Of a stretch of 64,000 bases of DNA, positions 32,956 to 41,601 are shown one piece after another. Numbering within the stretch: the first letter of the stretch is position 1; every line of letters starts with the position of its first letter. The notes under the pieces are model-generated. The model saw only the letters and a program-made list of their open reading frames with translations, was not told the DNA's origin and ran no database searches. The stretch is from positions 1-64,000 of the forward strand of contig JBCBZG010000003.1 of NCBI GenBank assembly GCA_039815465.1, in the 5' to 3' direction. A program made the position numbers and the translations under genes. This stretch comes from Shimia_B sp039815465. Lineage in GTDB: Bacteria; Pseudomonadota; Alphaproteobacteria; Rhodobacterales; Rhodobacteraceae.

Positions 32956-33510
32956 TTACCCACCGCAGCTCGACAGCAGCGCGGCGTATTGCGTTGTCAC
33001 CCAGCCGAGCGCTGCCTCGGGGTTTTGGTCCTGGATGTTGTCGGTAAAGCGGCCAAACACTGCAGCGCTCCGTGAATTGTCGATCATCGGCGTTGCCTGC
33101 GACGTAATCACGGTATCGTAAATAAAGAATGCAATTGCCACGAGCAGGATCCCCCGCGCCACCCCAAACAGGAACCCGAGCGCTTGGTCAGCACCGCCGA
33201 GGACAGATCGCTGCACAAGCGTGGACAAAAGCGGCGTGAAAATGGACACCACGATCAGCGCCACGAGAAACACCACCCCAAAAGACGCCACCACCGATAG
33301 CTCGCAGCTGTCGCCCAGGAAATCACCCAGCACAGGGATTTGCCGCACGAGCGGCTGTGCCTGATCGACGAACACAAAGCCCAAGATCGCAGCGATGACC
33401 CATCCCGCGATGGCCATGACCTCCCGCAGGAGGCCACGGGAATAGGCCAGGAGCGCAGACATCACGATGAGCGCGCCGACGATCCCGTCAATAAGCGTGA
33501 AAGTGTCCAT
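32956..33510 (-). CDS. cvpA: CvpA-family membrane protein
   Basis: 184 residues with four predicted helices (residues about 5-23, 30-48, 70-92 and 108-130). The family features FTLIDGIVGALIVMSALLAYSRGL, VMAIAGWVIAAILGF and GALDQALGFLFGVARGILL (here GGADQALGFLFGVARG) are present. CvpA is an inner-membrane protein needed for colicin V production in E. coli and implicated in envelope integrity. In many bacteria it precedes purF; here it lies close to purF but points toward it. It follows radA by 3 bp. Confidence 0.9.
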   Translation of the reverse strand: MDTFTLIDGIVGALIVMSALLAYSRGLLREVMAIAGWVIAAILGFVFVDQAQPLVRQIPVLGDFLGDSCELSVVASFGVVFLVALIVVSIFTPLLSTLVQRSVLGGADQALGFLFGVARGILLVAIAFFIYDTVITSQATPMIDNSRSAAVFGRFTDNIQDQNPEAALGWVTTQYAALLSSCGG

Positions 33511-33513
33511 TCC

Positions 33514-34890
33514 CTATTCCCTTGCCGGGGCAACATCCCCAAAAAGCTCTGCGACAAAGCCCGCGAGGTCTGGGGCCTGTTGCACGGCTACACCTTGGTG
33601 GCCAACCCGTTTGGCCAAGGGCGGCACAACCGCCGCGGTGAAACCAAGTTTCTGCGCTTCTTTCAACCGATTTTCGGCCTGCGACACAGGCCGGAGCGCC
33701 CCGGAGAGTGAGATTTCGCCAAAGATGACCGTCTCTGCTGATATGCTGGCGTCTTCTCGCGCACTCACGAGCGCGGCCGCCACAGCCAGATCTGCGCCCG
33801 GTTCTGATATCCGCATGCCGCCGGCGACGTTCAGATAGACGTCGAGCCCCGTGAAGGGCACGCCGCAGCGCGCCTCGAGCACGGCGAGGATCATGGCGAG
33901 CCGCGAGCCGTCCCAACCCACCACAGACCGGCGCGGCTGCGCATGGGGGGAGGGGGCGACGAGCGCCTGGATTTCGCAGAGCACCGGGCGCGTGCCTTCG
34001 ATCCCGGCGAAGACGACAGAACCGGGCGTGGGCGCACCGCGTTGCGAGAGGAAGAGCGCGGACGGGTTTTTGACCTCCACCAGCCCTTTGCCGGTCATTT
34101 CGAAGACGCCGATCTCGTCGGCGGGGCCAAAGCGGTTCTTGACGGCGCGGAGCAGGCGGAACTGGTGCCCGCGCTCGCCCTCGAAATAGAGCACAGTGTC
34201 GACCATATGCTCGATCACGCGGGGGCCTGCGATCTGGCCCTCTTTCGTGACGTGGCCCACCATGATGACAGCGATGCCTTTGCGCTTGGCAAAGCTTGTG
34301 AGTTCGTGGGCGGCGGAGCGGACCTGGCTGACCGAACCAGGCGCGGCCTCCACATTGTCGGCCCACATGGTTTGGATCGAATCGATGATGGCGAGGTCGG
34401 GCTTTTCCGCGTCGAGCGTGGTGAGGATGTCGCGCAGGTTTGTCTCCGCGGCGAGCATCACGGGGCTGTCGGTGAGCCCGAGGCGCTGGGCGCGCATGCG
34501 GACCTGGGCGGCGGCCTCCTCCCCGCTGATATAGATGACCTTGAGCCCGTTGCGCGCGAACCGCGCCGCGGCTTGCAGAAGCAGCGTAGACTTCCCAATC
34601 CCTGGGTCGCCTCCCACGAGCAGGGCGGAGGCCTGCACAAGCCCGCCCCCTAGCACGCGGTCAAGCTCCGCCACACCGGCCTGGGTGCGCGGGGGCGGGG
34701 CCTCCTCAGTCGCGAGATCGGTGAGCACGATGGCCCGCCCCCGTTTGCCACCCAGCGACTTCGACGCTGGTCCCGACGATAGGGGCTTTTCCTCTGCAAT
34801 CGTGTTCCATTCCCCGCATGCCTCGCAGCGACCAGACCACTTGGAATGGACCGCGCCGCAGGCGGAACAGGTGAATGATGTCTTTCCCAT
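33514..34890 (-). CDS. radA: DNA repair protein RadA
   Basis: 458 residues from ATG 34890 (MGKTSFTCSACG). Domains in order: a four-Cys zinc finger (CSACGAVHSKWSGRCEACGEW), and a RecA-like ATPase with Walker A GGDPGIGKSTLLLQAA and Walker B LAIIDSIQTMWAD. Then come the RadA-specific KNRFGPADEIG motif and a C-terminal Lon-like domain (VYLNVAGGMRISEPGADLAVAAALVS). RadA helps branch migration in recombination. cvpA follows with 3 bp spacing. Longer upstream starts are rejected because the conserved protein starts at this Met. Confidence 0.97.
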   Translation of the reverse strand: MGKTSFTCSACGAVHSKWSGRCEACGEWNTIAEEKPLSSGPASKSLGGKRGRAIVLTDLATEEAPPPRTQAGVAELDRVLGGGLVQASALLVGGDPGIGKSTLLLQAAARFARNGLKVIYISGEEAAAQVRMRAQRLGLTDSPVMLAAETNLRDILTTLDAEKPDLAIIDSIQTMWADNVEAAPGSVSQVRSAAHELTSFAKRKGIAVIMVGHVTKEGQIAGPRVIEHMVDTVLYFEGERGHQFRLLRAVKNRFGPADEIGVFEMTGKGLVEVKNPSALFLSQRGAPTPGSVVFAGIEGTRPVLCEIQALVAPSPHAQPRRSVVGWDGSRLAMILAVLEARCGVPFTGLDVYLNVAGGMRISEPGADLAVAAALVSAREDASISAETVIFGEISLSGALRPVSQAENRLKEAQKLGFTAAVVPPLAKRVGHQGVAVQQAPDLAGFVAELFGDVAPARE

Positions 34891-35105
34891 GGCGCGTATG
34901 TGCCTTTGTGGCGGGGATGGGACAAGCCCCGGCGCAGAGATCACGTTTATTCCCTGATCCCGGCACCTTCGCGCCACGGATGACGGGCATGTTTGAAGGG
35001 TAAAGATTGCTCGAGTTGTTACGAGTTATCGTGTGCCCGTGTTTGGTCGTCTTCATACCACGTTGTGGGGACGGCCAATCCGGCGCCGACGCACCGCTCG
35101 AGCGC

Positions 35106-35852
35106 TTATCTTACCGCTTCTATCGGACCGTCAGCGTGGCCACCCACGAACTGGCGGACGTAGGCGTCGCCAGTTGTGTCGAGCTCCGCGATAGGGCCGT
35201 CCCACTGGATGACACCGTTGTGCAGCATGGCCACCTGATCAGCGATGGCGCGGACGGAGCTCATGTCATGGGTGATCGTCATCGCCGTCGCGCCCATTTC
35301 CACGACGATCTCGCGGATCAGGTCGTTGATGACGCCCGACATGATCGGGTCGAGCCCGGTTGTAGGCTCGTCAAAGAAAATGATGGCCGGGTCGGCGGCA
35401 ATGGCGCGCGCGAGCCCCACGCGCTTTTGCATGCCGCCCGAAAGCTCCGCTGGGAAGCGGTCGGCGACGTCCGGAGTGAGCCCCACGCGGCGCAGCTTTT
35501 CGATGGCAATCTCCCGCGCCTCAGACTTCGGCCGCTTAAGGCTGCCGCGCAGCAGCCGAAAGGCGACGTTTTCCCAAACGGTCAGCGAGTCAAAGAGCGC
35601 GCCGCCCTGAAACAGCATCCCAAACTGCGCCAGAAACGCATCGCGCGGTTGGGTGGTGATGTCCGTGCCCGCCACGCTGATCGCCCCGCTGTCGGGCGCG
35701 ATGAGCCCGAGCACGCATTTTAGCGTCACGGACTTCCCCGTGCCCGAGCCGCCGATGATCACACAACTCGATCCACGCTCAACGGTGAGGTTCACTCCGT
35801 CGAGCACCTTCTTCGGCCCAAACGCCTTTTTGACATCGCGAAGCTCGATCAT
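35106..35852 (-). CDS. mlaF: MlaF-type ABC ATPase for lipid transport
   Basis: 248 residues from ATG 35852, overlapping the mlaE stop. Walker A is IIGGSGTGKSVTLKCVLG, the signature LSGGMQKRVGLARAIA, and Walker B IIFFDEPTTGLDP, with the H-loop in ITHDMSSVRAIAD. The protein pairs with the permease encoded just upstream to move phospholipids between the membranes and keep outer-membrane asymmetry. The mlaD-like MCE protein and mlaC partner are not in this window. The gene order alr-mlaE-mlaF is tightly overlapped. Confidence 0.92.
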   Translation of the reverse strand: MIELRDVKKAFGPKKVLDGVNLTVERGSSCVIIGGSGTGKSVTLKCVLGLIAPDSGAISVAGTDITTQPRDAFLAQFGMLFQGGALFDSLTVWENVAFRLLRGSLKRPKSEAREIAIEKLRRVGLTPDVADRFPAELSGGMQKRVGLARAIAADPAIIFFDEPTTGLDPIMSGVINDLIREIVVEMGATAMTITHDMSSVRAIADQVAMLHNGVIQWDGPIAELDTTGDAYVRQFVGGHADGPIEAVR

Positions 35853-36625
35853 GCGGCGAAAAAGACCTCCGTCAGGATGTAGTTCGCAGCGAGGATGAGG
35901 ACCGAGGACGCCACAACCGCGGATTTCGTCGCCGCGCCCACGCCCTGTGCGCCACGGCCAGAGTTCATCCCGAAGTAGCAGCCCATGATCGCGATGATGA
36001 AGCCAAACACGGCGCCTTTCACGAGGCCTGACGCGATGTCCCAAAACTCCAAAAAGTCCATCGTGTTCGTCAGATACGCGGCGGAGTTAAACCCAAGCCG
36101 GGAGGTGCCCACGAGATACCCGCCCATAATGCCAATGCTGTCGCCCACGGCCACGAGCACGGGCACAGTCAACGTCGCGGCAAGCACGCGCGGCACCGTG
36201 AGGTATTTCATGGGGTTGGTGGACAGGGTGACGAGCGCGTCGATCTGCTCCGTCACTTTCATCGTCCCGATCTCAGCGGCGATGGACGACGCCACGCGCG
36301 CCGCTACCATGAGCCCGCCCAGGACCGGCCCAAGCTCGCGCACCATGCCGATGGCCACGATGGTGGGGACGACGGCCTCTGCATTGAAGCGCGCACCGCC
36401 GGAATAGATCTGGAGCGCGAGCGCACCGCCAGTGAAAAGCGCCGTTAAGCCCACCACTGGCAGGGAGAAATATCCAATCTGCAGAACGGCTTGCCCGAAC
36501 TCCTTGAGGTAGAACGGGGGCGTGACCATGTGCCGAAGCGTTGCGAACACGAACAGCGCGACCCGCCCGACCGAAGCCAAAGACCCGAGCGTCATCCGCC
36601 CAATCGCTGCCACAGGTGCGAGCAT
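35849..36625 (-). CDS. mlaE: MlaE-type ABC permease for lipid transport
   Basis: 258 residues from ATG 36625, whose A is shared with the alr stop; a GTG one codon earlier is possible. It has about five to six helices and MlaE-family segments: LPVVGLTALFTGGALALQ, MVRELGPVLGGLMVAARVASSIAAEIGTM (the conserved E-x-GP-x-L-x2-L-x2-AGR-like motif) and EQIDALVTLSTNPMKYL. The protein forms the membrane channel of the Mla retrograde phospholipid system with MlaF. Confidence 0.92.
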   Translation of the reverse strand: MLAPVAAIGRMTLGSLASVGRVALFVFATLRHMVTPPFYLKEFGQAVLQIGYFSLPVVGLTALFTGGALALQIYSGGARFNAEAVVPTIVAIGMVRELGPVLGGLMVAARVASSIAAEIGTMKVTEQIDALVTLSTNPMKYLTVPRVLAATLTVPVLVAVGDSIGIMGGYLVGTSRLGFNSAAYLTNTMDFLEFWDIASGLVKGAVFGFIIAIMGCYFGMNSGRGAQGVGAATKSAVVASSVLILAANYILTEVFFAA

Positions 36626-37662
36626 CACGCGCCCACGTAGCGCCGCTGGTAGCGCGCGCCGAGCGAGGTCAGGATCTCATAGCCAATCGTTCCAGCAGAG
36701 GTCGCGAGCACATCCACGCCTTGTTCTGGGCAGATAATGTCGAGCACGTCCGGAACCTGGGGCAGGTCCGTGACATCCACGGTGATCAAGTCCATGGAGA
36801 CGCGCCCCACCAGCGGGCATGGCATGCCGTCCGCATAGAGCATTGCAGCGCGGCCCACCGCGCGGATGAGCCCGTCAGCGTACCCACCGGACACAGTGGC
36901 GATTTTCGTCGCACGCTCTGCCCGCCAGATATTTCCGTAGCCCACGGTTTCGCCCGCGGCCAGGTCGCGAACTTGGATCACGGGCAGCGACACGCGCACA
37001 ACCGGCGCGGCCTCCGTGAACGGCGCCCCGCCATAAAGCCCGATGCCCGGGCGTGTGAGGTCAAAGTGGTAGGGTGCGCCCAGCAGAATCCCGCCCGTCG
37101 CGGCCAGCGACCGCGGCGCGTCGTAATCATCGGTGAGCGCGCGAAAGGTCGCGAGCTGTTGCGCGTTCATGTGGTGGCTCTGCTCATCCGCGCAGGCCAG
37201 ATGGCTCATCACTAGGGCGGGCTTGGTGTCGCCCAGTGAGGCGCGCACATCCGCCCATTCCGCAGCTTCCATGCCCAGACGGTTCATGCCGCTGTCGAGC
37301 TGGATGCCAAAGGGTGCATCAGGGCAGGCGGCTCGGTGGCGCGCGACCTGCTCGGGGGAGTTCAGCATGGGCGTCAGGCCGTCGCGCGCGATGGCCGCGG
37401 CGTCGCCCGCCATATGCCCGCCAAAGACCAAGATGCGCGGCGCCGGGCCAAGCGTGGCGCGAATGGCGGCGCCTTCTTCGGCCACGGCCACGCAGAAGGT
37501 TGTGCAGCCTGCGGCGCTGAGCGCGCTGACCACGGGCGCGATGCCCAGCCCGTAGGCATCCGCCTTGACGCAGGCGGCGGTGTCAGAGGCGCTCAGCGCG
37601 TCTAGCGCGCGCCAGTTTTGCGCCAACGCGCCCAAATCGACGGTAAGTGTTCCGGTGGCCAT
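36625..37662 (-). CDS. alr: alanine racemase
   Basis: 345 residues from ATG 37662 (MATGTLTVDLGALAQN). The PLP motif is AACVKADAYGLG with the Schiff-base Lys. The second catalytic residue is the Tyr in ETVGYGNIW, and VGRVSMDLITVDVTDLP is conserved. Alr makes D-alanine for peptidoglycan. It is the first gene in the alr-mlaE-mlaF group. Placement beside lipid-asymmetry genes hints at envelope co-regulation. Confidence 0.95.
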   Translation of the reverse strand: MATGTLTVDLGALAQNWRALDALSASDTAACVKADAYGLGIAPVVSALSAAGCTTFCVAVAEEGAAIRATLGPAPRILVFGGHMAGDAAAIARDGLTPMLNSPEQVARHRAACPDAPFGIQLDSGMNRLGMEAAEWADVRASLGDTKPALVMSHLACADEQSHHMNAQQLATFRALTDDYDAPRSLAATGGILLGAPYHFDLTRPGIGLYGGAPFTEAAPVVRVSLPVIQVRDLAAGETVGYGNIWRAERATKIATVSGGYADGLIRAVGRAAMLYADGMPCPLVGRVSMDLITVDVTDLPQVPDVLDIICPEQGVDVLATSAGTIGYEILTSLGARYQRRYVGA

Positions 37663-37709
37663 GTTTCGTGTTGTCACCGCGCCCCCGCGCGGCGTCAACC
37701 GTCAATCCG

Positions 37710-38156
37710 TCAGCCGCAGGTTTCGAACTGCGCCGCACATTGGCGCGCCTGCATCTGCGTGATCAGACGCTCCACCGGTTCGGTGTATCCCGAAAACTCC
37801 GCCCCGCAGAGCCAGTCGAGATGTTGGGAAAACACCTCCTCAAAGGTGCCTTCCCAGGCCGGGTCCATCTCGATGACCTGCTCTGCGGTATAGAGCGTGT
37901 ATTCCATGTAGTAGTCGTATGCCGTCGCCTCCGCGCCCTCAAAACCGGGGCATTGGCCGGGCTCCGCATAGTTTGGCTGGGCCAAGGACAGCGCCAGGAA
38001 AGAGCGATAGATATCACGCGCTTGCGTCTCGCGCGCGATGCGTTCGGAGGTATCAAGCTGCCATTTGACCCCGACAAGCGCCACAATCGCAAAGGCCGCT
38101 GTAAGAAGCGCACCCACGGCCTGCAGCGCCTCTGCATTGCGGCGCAGCCAGTTCAT
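37710..38156 (-). CDS. membrane-anchored protein, function unknown
   Basis: 148 residues. One helix at about 12-31 (QAVGALLTAAFAIVALVGVK) is followed by a short coiled-coil-like stretch (WQLDTSERIARETQARDIYR). A soluble domain rich in acidic and aromatic residues follows, with AYDYYMEYTLYTAEQVIEMDPAWEGTFEEVFSQHLDWL (split here by family rules as a helical bundle) and cysteines at the end. No family motif is recognised. The start overlaps the stop of the exported deiminase by four bases, so the two are likely coupled. Confidence 0.65.
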   Translation of the reverse strand: MNWLRRNAEALQAVGALLTAAFAIVALVGVKWQLDTSERIARETQARDIYRSFLALSLAQPNYAEPGQCPGFEGAEATAYDYYMEYTLYTAEQVIEMDPAWEGTFEEVFSQHLDWLCGAEFSGYTEPVERLITQMQARQCAAQFETCG

Positions 38157-39202
38157 GGGCGCGGCTGTTGTTGCGTGGCGCAGTGGATCCCGCCGCCGAT
38201 CTCCCCCAGCGCGTCGGTGTTGAGCGTGATAACGTCCCGGCCGGGGTAGTGGCGGGCGAGTGCATCGCGGGCGATGGCGTCGGTGGCATCATCACCAAAT
38301 TGTGCGGCCACGACGGCGCCGTTGCACACATAATAGTTCACATATGACGCCACGAAATCGTCCGAGCGGACCCGCCGCCGGTTGGGTTCGGGGATCACCT
38401 CAACCTCAAACCCCGCCGCTTGCAGGATGTCATAGGTCTCAAGCGCGCTCTCGTGGAACGGCTCTCCTGGGATAGGGTCGTCGGGCAAGTTGATCAGGAT
38501 GCGACCGGGCCCGGTAAAGCGGGCGAGGCTATCGATGTGGTAGTCTGTGATGTCGAGATCGCGAACCCCCGGCGCCCAGACCACGCGGTCCACGCCGTAG
38601 GCCTCTTGCAGCGCTGCCGTCACCTGGGCCCGCGACATGCCCGGGTTGCGGTTCTCGACGATCCAGGAGCTCTCGTGAGCAATCAGGTTGCCCGCGCCAT
38701 CCTGATCCACCCCGCCGGGCTCCCCCCGTAGCGGCGATGGCGCGAGGTCCAGTCCCAGGATATCGGCGACACGCCCAGCGATCTGCCCATCGCGCCGGTG
38801 GACTTGCTTCCCCCCCCAGCCATTGAAGTTCATCGCCTGCACCCGCAGCCCGCCCGCACCGTCCACGGCAAAAAGCGGCCCGCTGTCACGCGCCCAAAGG
38901 TCCTCTGTTGGTACATCCCAAAGCTCTACAGCGCTCGAAAGCTGCCGTCGCGCGGCGCGGTGATCGCTCGCATCGGCGAGCATCACGACCGGCTCGAATT
39001 CCGCGATGGTGTTGGCAATGTCGGCAATCGTGGCCTGCACGTCACCTAAGAACCCATCATAGCCGTAAACCCGCCGCGACACCGGCCATTGCATAAAGGT
39101 TCGGGTGTGCGGGTCCTCCTCCGCCGGAACGTGGAAGCGCCCAGCGGCGTTCAAGGGCAGGGCCGCGCTTGCTGTCAGAGCCATAAACGTCCGCCGCCGC
39201 AT
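38153..39202 (-). CDS. Tat-exported agmatine deiminase-like protein (PAD_porph family)
   Basis: 349 residues. The N-terminal MRRRTFMALTASAALPLNAA is a twin-arginine signal, unusual in this normally cytosolic family. The mature part holds AEEDPHTRTFMQWPV, PTEDLWARDSGPLF, GGVDQDGAGNLIAHESSWIV and the C-terminal nucleophile motif GGGIHCATQQQP with Cys341. These residues are the Asp/Glu/His/Cys set for guanidine hydrolysis, by which agmatine deiminases make N-carbamoylputrescine and ammonia. If exported, it would act on periplasmic agmatine or on peptide arginine. It lies between dnaB and a small membrane protein gene that overlaps it. Confidence 0.85.
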   Translation of the reverse strand: MRRRTFMALTASAALPLNAAGRFHVPAEEDPHTRTFMQWPVSRRVYGYDGFLGDVQATIADIANTIAEFEPVVMLADASDHRAARRQLSSAVELWDVPTEDLWARDSGPLFAVDGAGGLRVQAMNFNGWGGKQVHRRDGQIAGRVADILGLDLAPSPLRGEPGGVDQDGAGNLIAHESSWIVENRNPGMSRAQVTAALQEAYGVDRVVWAPGVRDLDITDYHIDSLARFTGPGRILINLPDDPIPGEPFHESALETYDILQAAGFEVEVIPEPNRRRVRSDDFVASYVNYYVCNGAVVAAQFGDDATDAIARDALARHYPGRDVITLNTDALGEIGGGIHCATQQQPRP

Positions 39203-39204
39203 CC

Positions 39205-40695
39205 TTAGAACTCCCGATCTTGGTCCTGCTGCCAGGGCCGTGCGAGGTTGCCAAAGCGCGTGTAGCGGCCCTCAAAGCTCAGATCGACGGTCCCGATGGG
39301 CCCGTGGCGCTGCTTGCCGATGATGACCTCAGCCTTGCCATGGAGCCGTTCCATCCGCTCCTGCCAAGCGGCCATTTCTTCGAGCTTTTCGTCTGATGGT
39401 TTTTCCCGCTCCGCGTAGTATTCCTCCCGAAAGACGAACATCACGACGTCGGCGTCTTGCTCAATCGAGCCCGATTCACGCAGGTCCGACAGCTGCGGGC
39501 GCTTGTCGTCGCGCGACTCCACCTGGCGCGACAACTGGGACAGCGCGACAACGGGGATATCGAGCTCCTTAGCGATGGCTTTGAGCCCCTGCGTGATCTC
39601 TGACACTTCGTTCACGCGGCTGTCCTTAGCCGTCGCCGGACGCACGAGCTGCAAATAGTCCACAATCAACACGTCGAGCCCATGGGTCCGCTTAAGCCGC
39701 CGCGCCCGCGCGGCGAGCTGGCTGATGGGCAGCGCGGCCGTGTCATCGATAAAAAGCGGGCAGGCCTCCAGGTCTTTTGCGGCCTCCACGAAGCGGCGGA
39801 ACTCACCCTCTGTCATGTCGCCTTTGCGGATCTGTTCGGACGGGATTTCCGCCGCCTCGGATAAGATCCGCGCAGCGAGCTGCTCCGCGCTCATTTCGAG
39901 CGAGAAAAACCCCACGACGCCGCCATCCACAGCCCCTTCTGCCCCATCATCGCGCAGACCCTTTCGGTAGGTTTTGGCGATGTTAAAGGCGATGTTGGTG
40001 GCCAGCGACGTCTTCCCCATGGACGGACGCCCGGCGAGGATCAGCAGGTCCGATCGGTGCAACCCGCCCAGCTTTTTGTCCATGTCGTTGAGCCCGGTCG
40101 ACAGGCCAGCAAGCCCGCCCTCCCGCTGATAGGCGGCGTTGGCGACTTGCACGGCGTCGGTGACGGCCTTGAGAAAGCTTTGAAATCCGCTGTCGGCTTG
40201 GCCCTGCTCAGCGAGCTTATACAGCGTCTGCTCCGCCTCCACGATCTGCTCGCGGGGCTCGCTTGTCACATCCATGCGCTGGGCGCGGTCGGCGATGTCA
40301 TGCCCCACACCGATCAGCTCGCGCCGGATCGCGAGATCATAGATCATCTGGGCATAGTCGCGCGCCGCAAAGGCGGAAATCGCCGCCCCTGCCAAACGCG
40401 CCAGATAGGCCGGCCCTCCGAGTTCCTTGAGCCCCTCGTCATCCTCCAGAAACGCCTTGAGCGTCACGGGGGACGCCAGCGCATTCTTGGTGATCCGCGC
40501 CGCCGCGGTCTCGTAGATACGGGCATGGACGGGGTCATAGAAATGCTGCGCCCCGATAACCGACGCCACACGGTCATACAGGTCGTTATTCGTCAGAATT
40601 GCGCCCAAAAGCTGCTGCTCAGCCTCGATGGAGTGGGGCATTTGATCCGCAGACGCCGCCTGCAAGGCGCCTGTGAGCGGTGCGATCTCATTCAT
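39205..40695 (-). CDS. dnaB: replicative DNA helicase DnaB
   Basis: 496 residues from ATG 40695. Residues about 15-170 form the N-terminal primase-interacting domain (MPHSIEAEQQLLGAILTNN). The RecA-like motor follows: Walker A in LLILAGRPSMGKTSLATNIA, DVLIVDYLQLVRP for Walker B, and ALSQLSRQVESRDDKRP. The C-terminal IEQDADVVMFVFREEYY and LIGKQRHGPIGT-type segment (IIGKQRHGPIG) complete it. It unwinds DNA ahead of the replication fork as a hexamer. The gene is 2 bp from the exported deiminase gene, but the shared direction alone does not imply related function. Confidence 0.97.
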   Translation of the reverse strand: MNEIAPLTGALQAASADQMPHSIEAEQQLLGAILTNNDLYDRVASVIGAQHFYDPVHARIYETAAARITKNALASPVTLKAFLEDDEGLKELGGPAYLARLAGAAISAFAARDYAQMIYDLAIRRELIGVGHDIADRAQRMDVTSEPREQIVEAEQTLYKLAEQGQADSGFQSFLKAVTDAVQVANAAYQREGGLAGLSTGLNDMDKKLGGLHRSDLLILAGRPSMGKTSLATNIAFNIAKTYRKGLRDDGAEGAVDGGVVGFFSLEMSAEQLAARILSEAAEIPSEQIRKGDMTEGEFRRFVEAAKDLEACPLFIDDTAALPISQLAARARRLKRTHGLDVLIVDYLQLVRPATAKDSRVNEVSEITQGLKAIAKELDIPVVALSQLSRQVESRDDKRPQLSDLRESGSIEQDADVVMFVFREEYYAEREKPSDEKLEEMAAWQERMERLHGKAEVIIGKQRHGPIGTVDLSFEGRYTRFGNLARPWQQDQDREF

Positions 40696-40898
40696 AGCTG
40701 TCTCCCTGAGCCCGCAGGTGTAGCCAAGCGCAGCTGCCCTGGGAAGACAGGGTAAGTCTGTGCGTAACCCTGTCCATAGCTCGCAGCGTGGCACGCGGCG
40801 CGCGCCCTGCCAACAGCATAGTGTGCGGTTTGGCGCTAGGTCATCAACATGTCGCGGATACTTGCTGCCGAATCAGCAAAGTTATCCACGCCGCGGAC

Positions 40899-41564
40899 TT
40901 ACATCCGCGCCGCTTGCCACGCCTTTGGATCGTTCAAAAACGCCTCCACCTCCGCGAGCGCCTCTGCGCTAAAGGTGCCTTGCGCTTTGGCCTCTGCGAG
41001 GACGTCCCACCAGGTGCAGAGCCAGTGCAGCGTCACACCGTGATCCCCAAGCGTCGTTTCCGTCTCAGGAAAGATGTCGTAGTAAAAGATGACTGACGTA
41101 TGGGCGCAACTCGCCCCCGTCTCCCGGATCGCGTCCACAAAGCTTAGCTTTGAGCCGCCATCGGTGGTGAGGTCCTCGACCAAAAGCACACGCTGCCCCT
41201 CGGACATATCCCCCTCGATCCGCGCCCCGCCCCCGTGCCCTTTCGGCTTTTTGCGCACATAGGTCATGGGCAGAGCCATCCGCTCCGCCACCAAGGCGGC
41301 AAAGGGAATGCCCGCCGTCTCGCCACCGGCGATGTTGTCGAATGCCTCGAACCCCGCGTCGTGCATGACTGTCGCCACCATAAAGTCCATCAGCGTCGAC
41401 CGGATCCGCGGGAAAGAAATTAGGCGACGACAATCGATGTAGGAGGGCGAGGGCTTACCAGATGACAAGATATAGGGGTCTTCGGGCCGAAAATTCACTG
41501 CGCCGATTTCGAGCAGCATCCGCGCCGTCAATCGCGCTATCTCTTCCTTCGATTGCACCGCCAT
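40899..41564 (-). CDS. pyrE: orotate phosphoribosyltransferase
   Basis: 221 residues from ATG 41564. RLISFPRIRSTLMDFM, AGGETAGIPFAALVAERM and VLLVEDLTTDGGSKLSFV (the PRPP loop) are standard PyrE segments. The enzyme joins orotate to PRPP in pyrimidine synthesis. It is directly downstream of pyrC on the same strand. A terminator-like element lies in the 37-bp gap between them. Confidence 0.95.
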   Translation of the reverse strand: MAVQSKEEIARLTARMLLEIGAVNFRPEDPYILSSGKPSPSYIDCRRLISFPRIRSTLMDFMVATVMHDAGFEAFDNIAGGETAGIPFAALVAERMALPMTYVRKKPKGHGGGARIEGDMSEGQRVLLVEDLTTDGGSKLSFVDAIRETGASCAHTSVIFYYDIFPETETTLGDHGVTLHWLCTWWDVLAEAKAQGTFSAEALAEVEAFLNDPKAWQAARM

Positions 41565-41578
41565 CCCTTTCTTTCGTC

Positions 41579-41601
41579 CAAAAATACTTCCGCCGGAGGC
41601 G
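41579..41601 (-). terminator. GC hairpin plus T-run between pyrC and pyrE
   Basis: On the minus strand, immediately after the pyrC stop, a short GCCTCCGGCGG hairpin is followed by AAGTATTTTTGG. This short hairpin plus T-run looks like the small terminators seen between many genes of Roseobacter genomes. It would separate pyrC from pyrE only partly. Confidence 0.6.

Noticed and set aside
40882..40890. TTATCCACG resembling a DnaA box near dnaB
   Set aside because: A single site without an AT-rich unwinding element or clustered boxes is not evidence for an origin.
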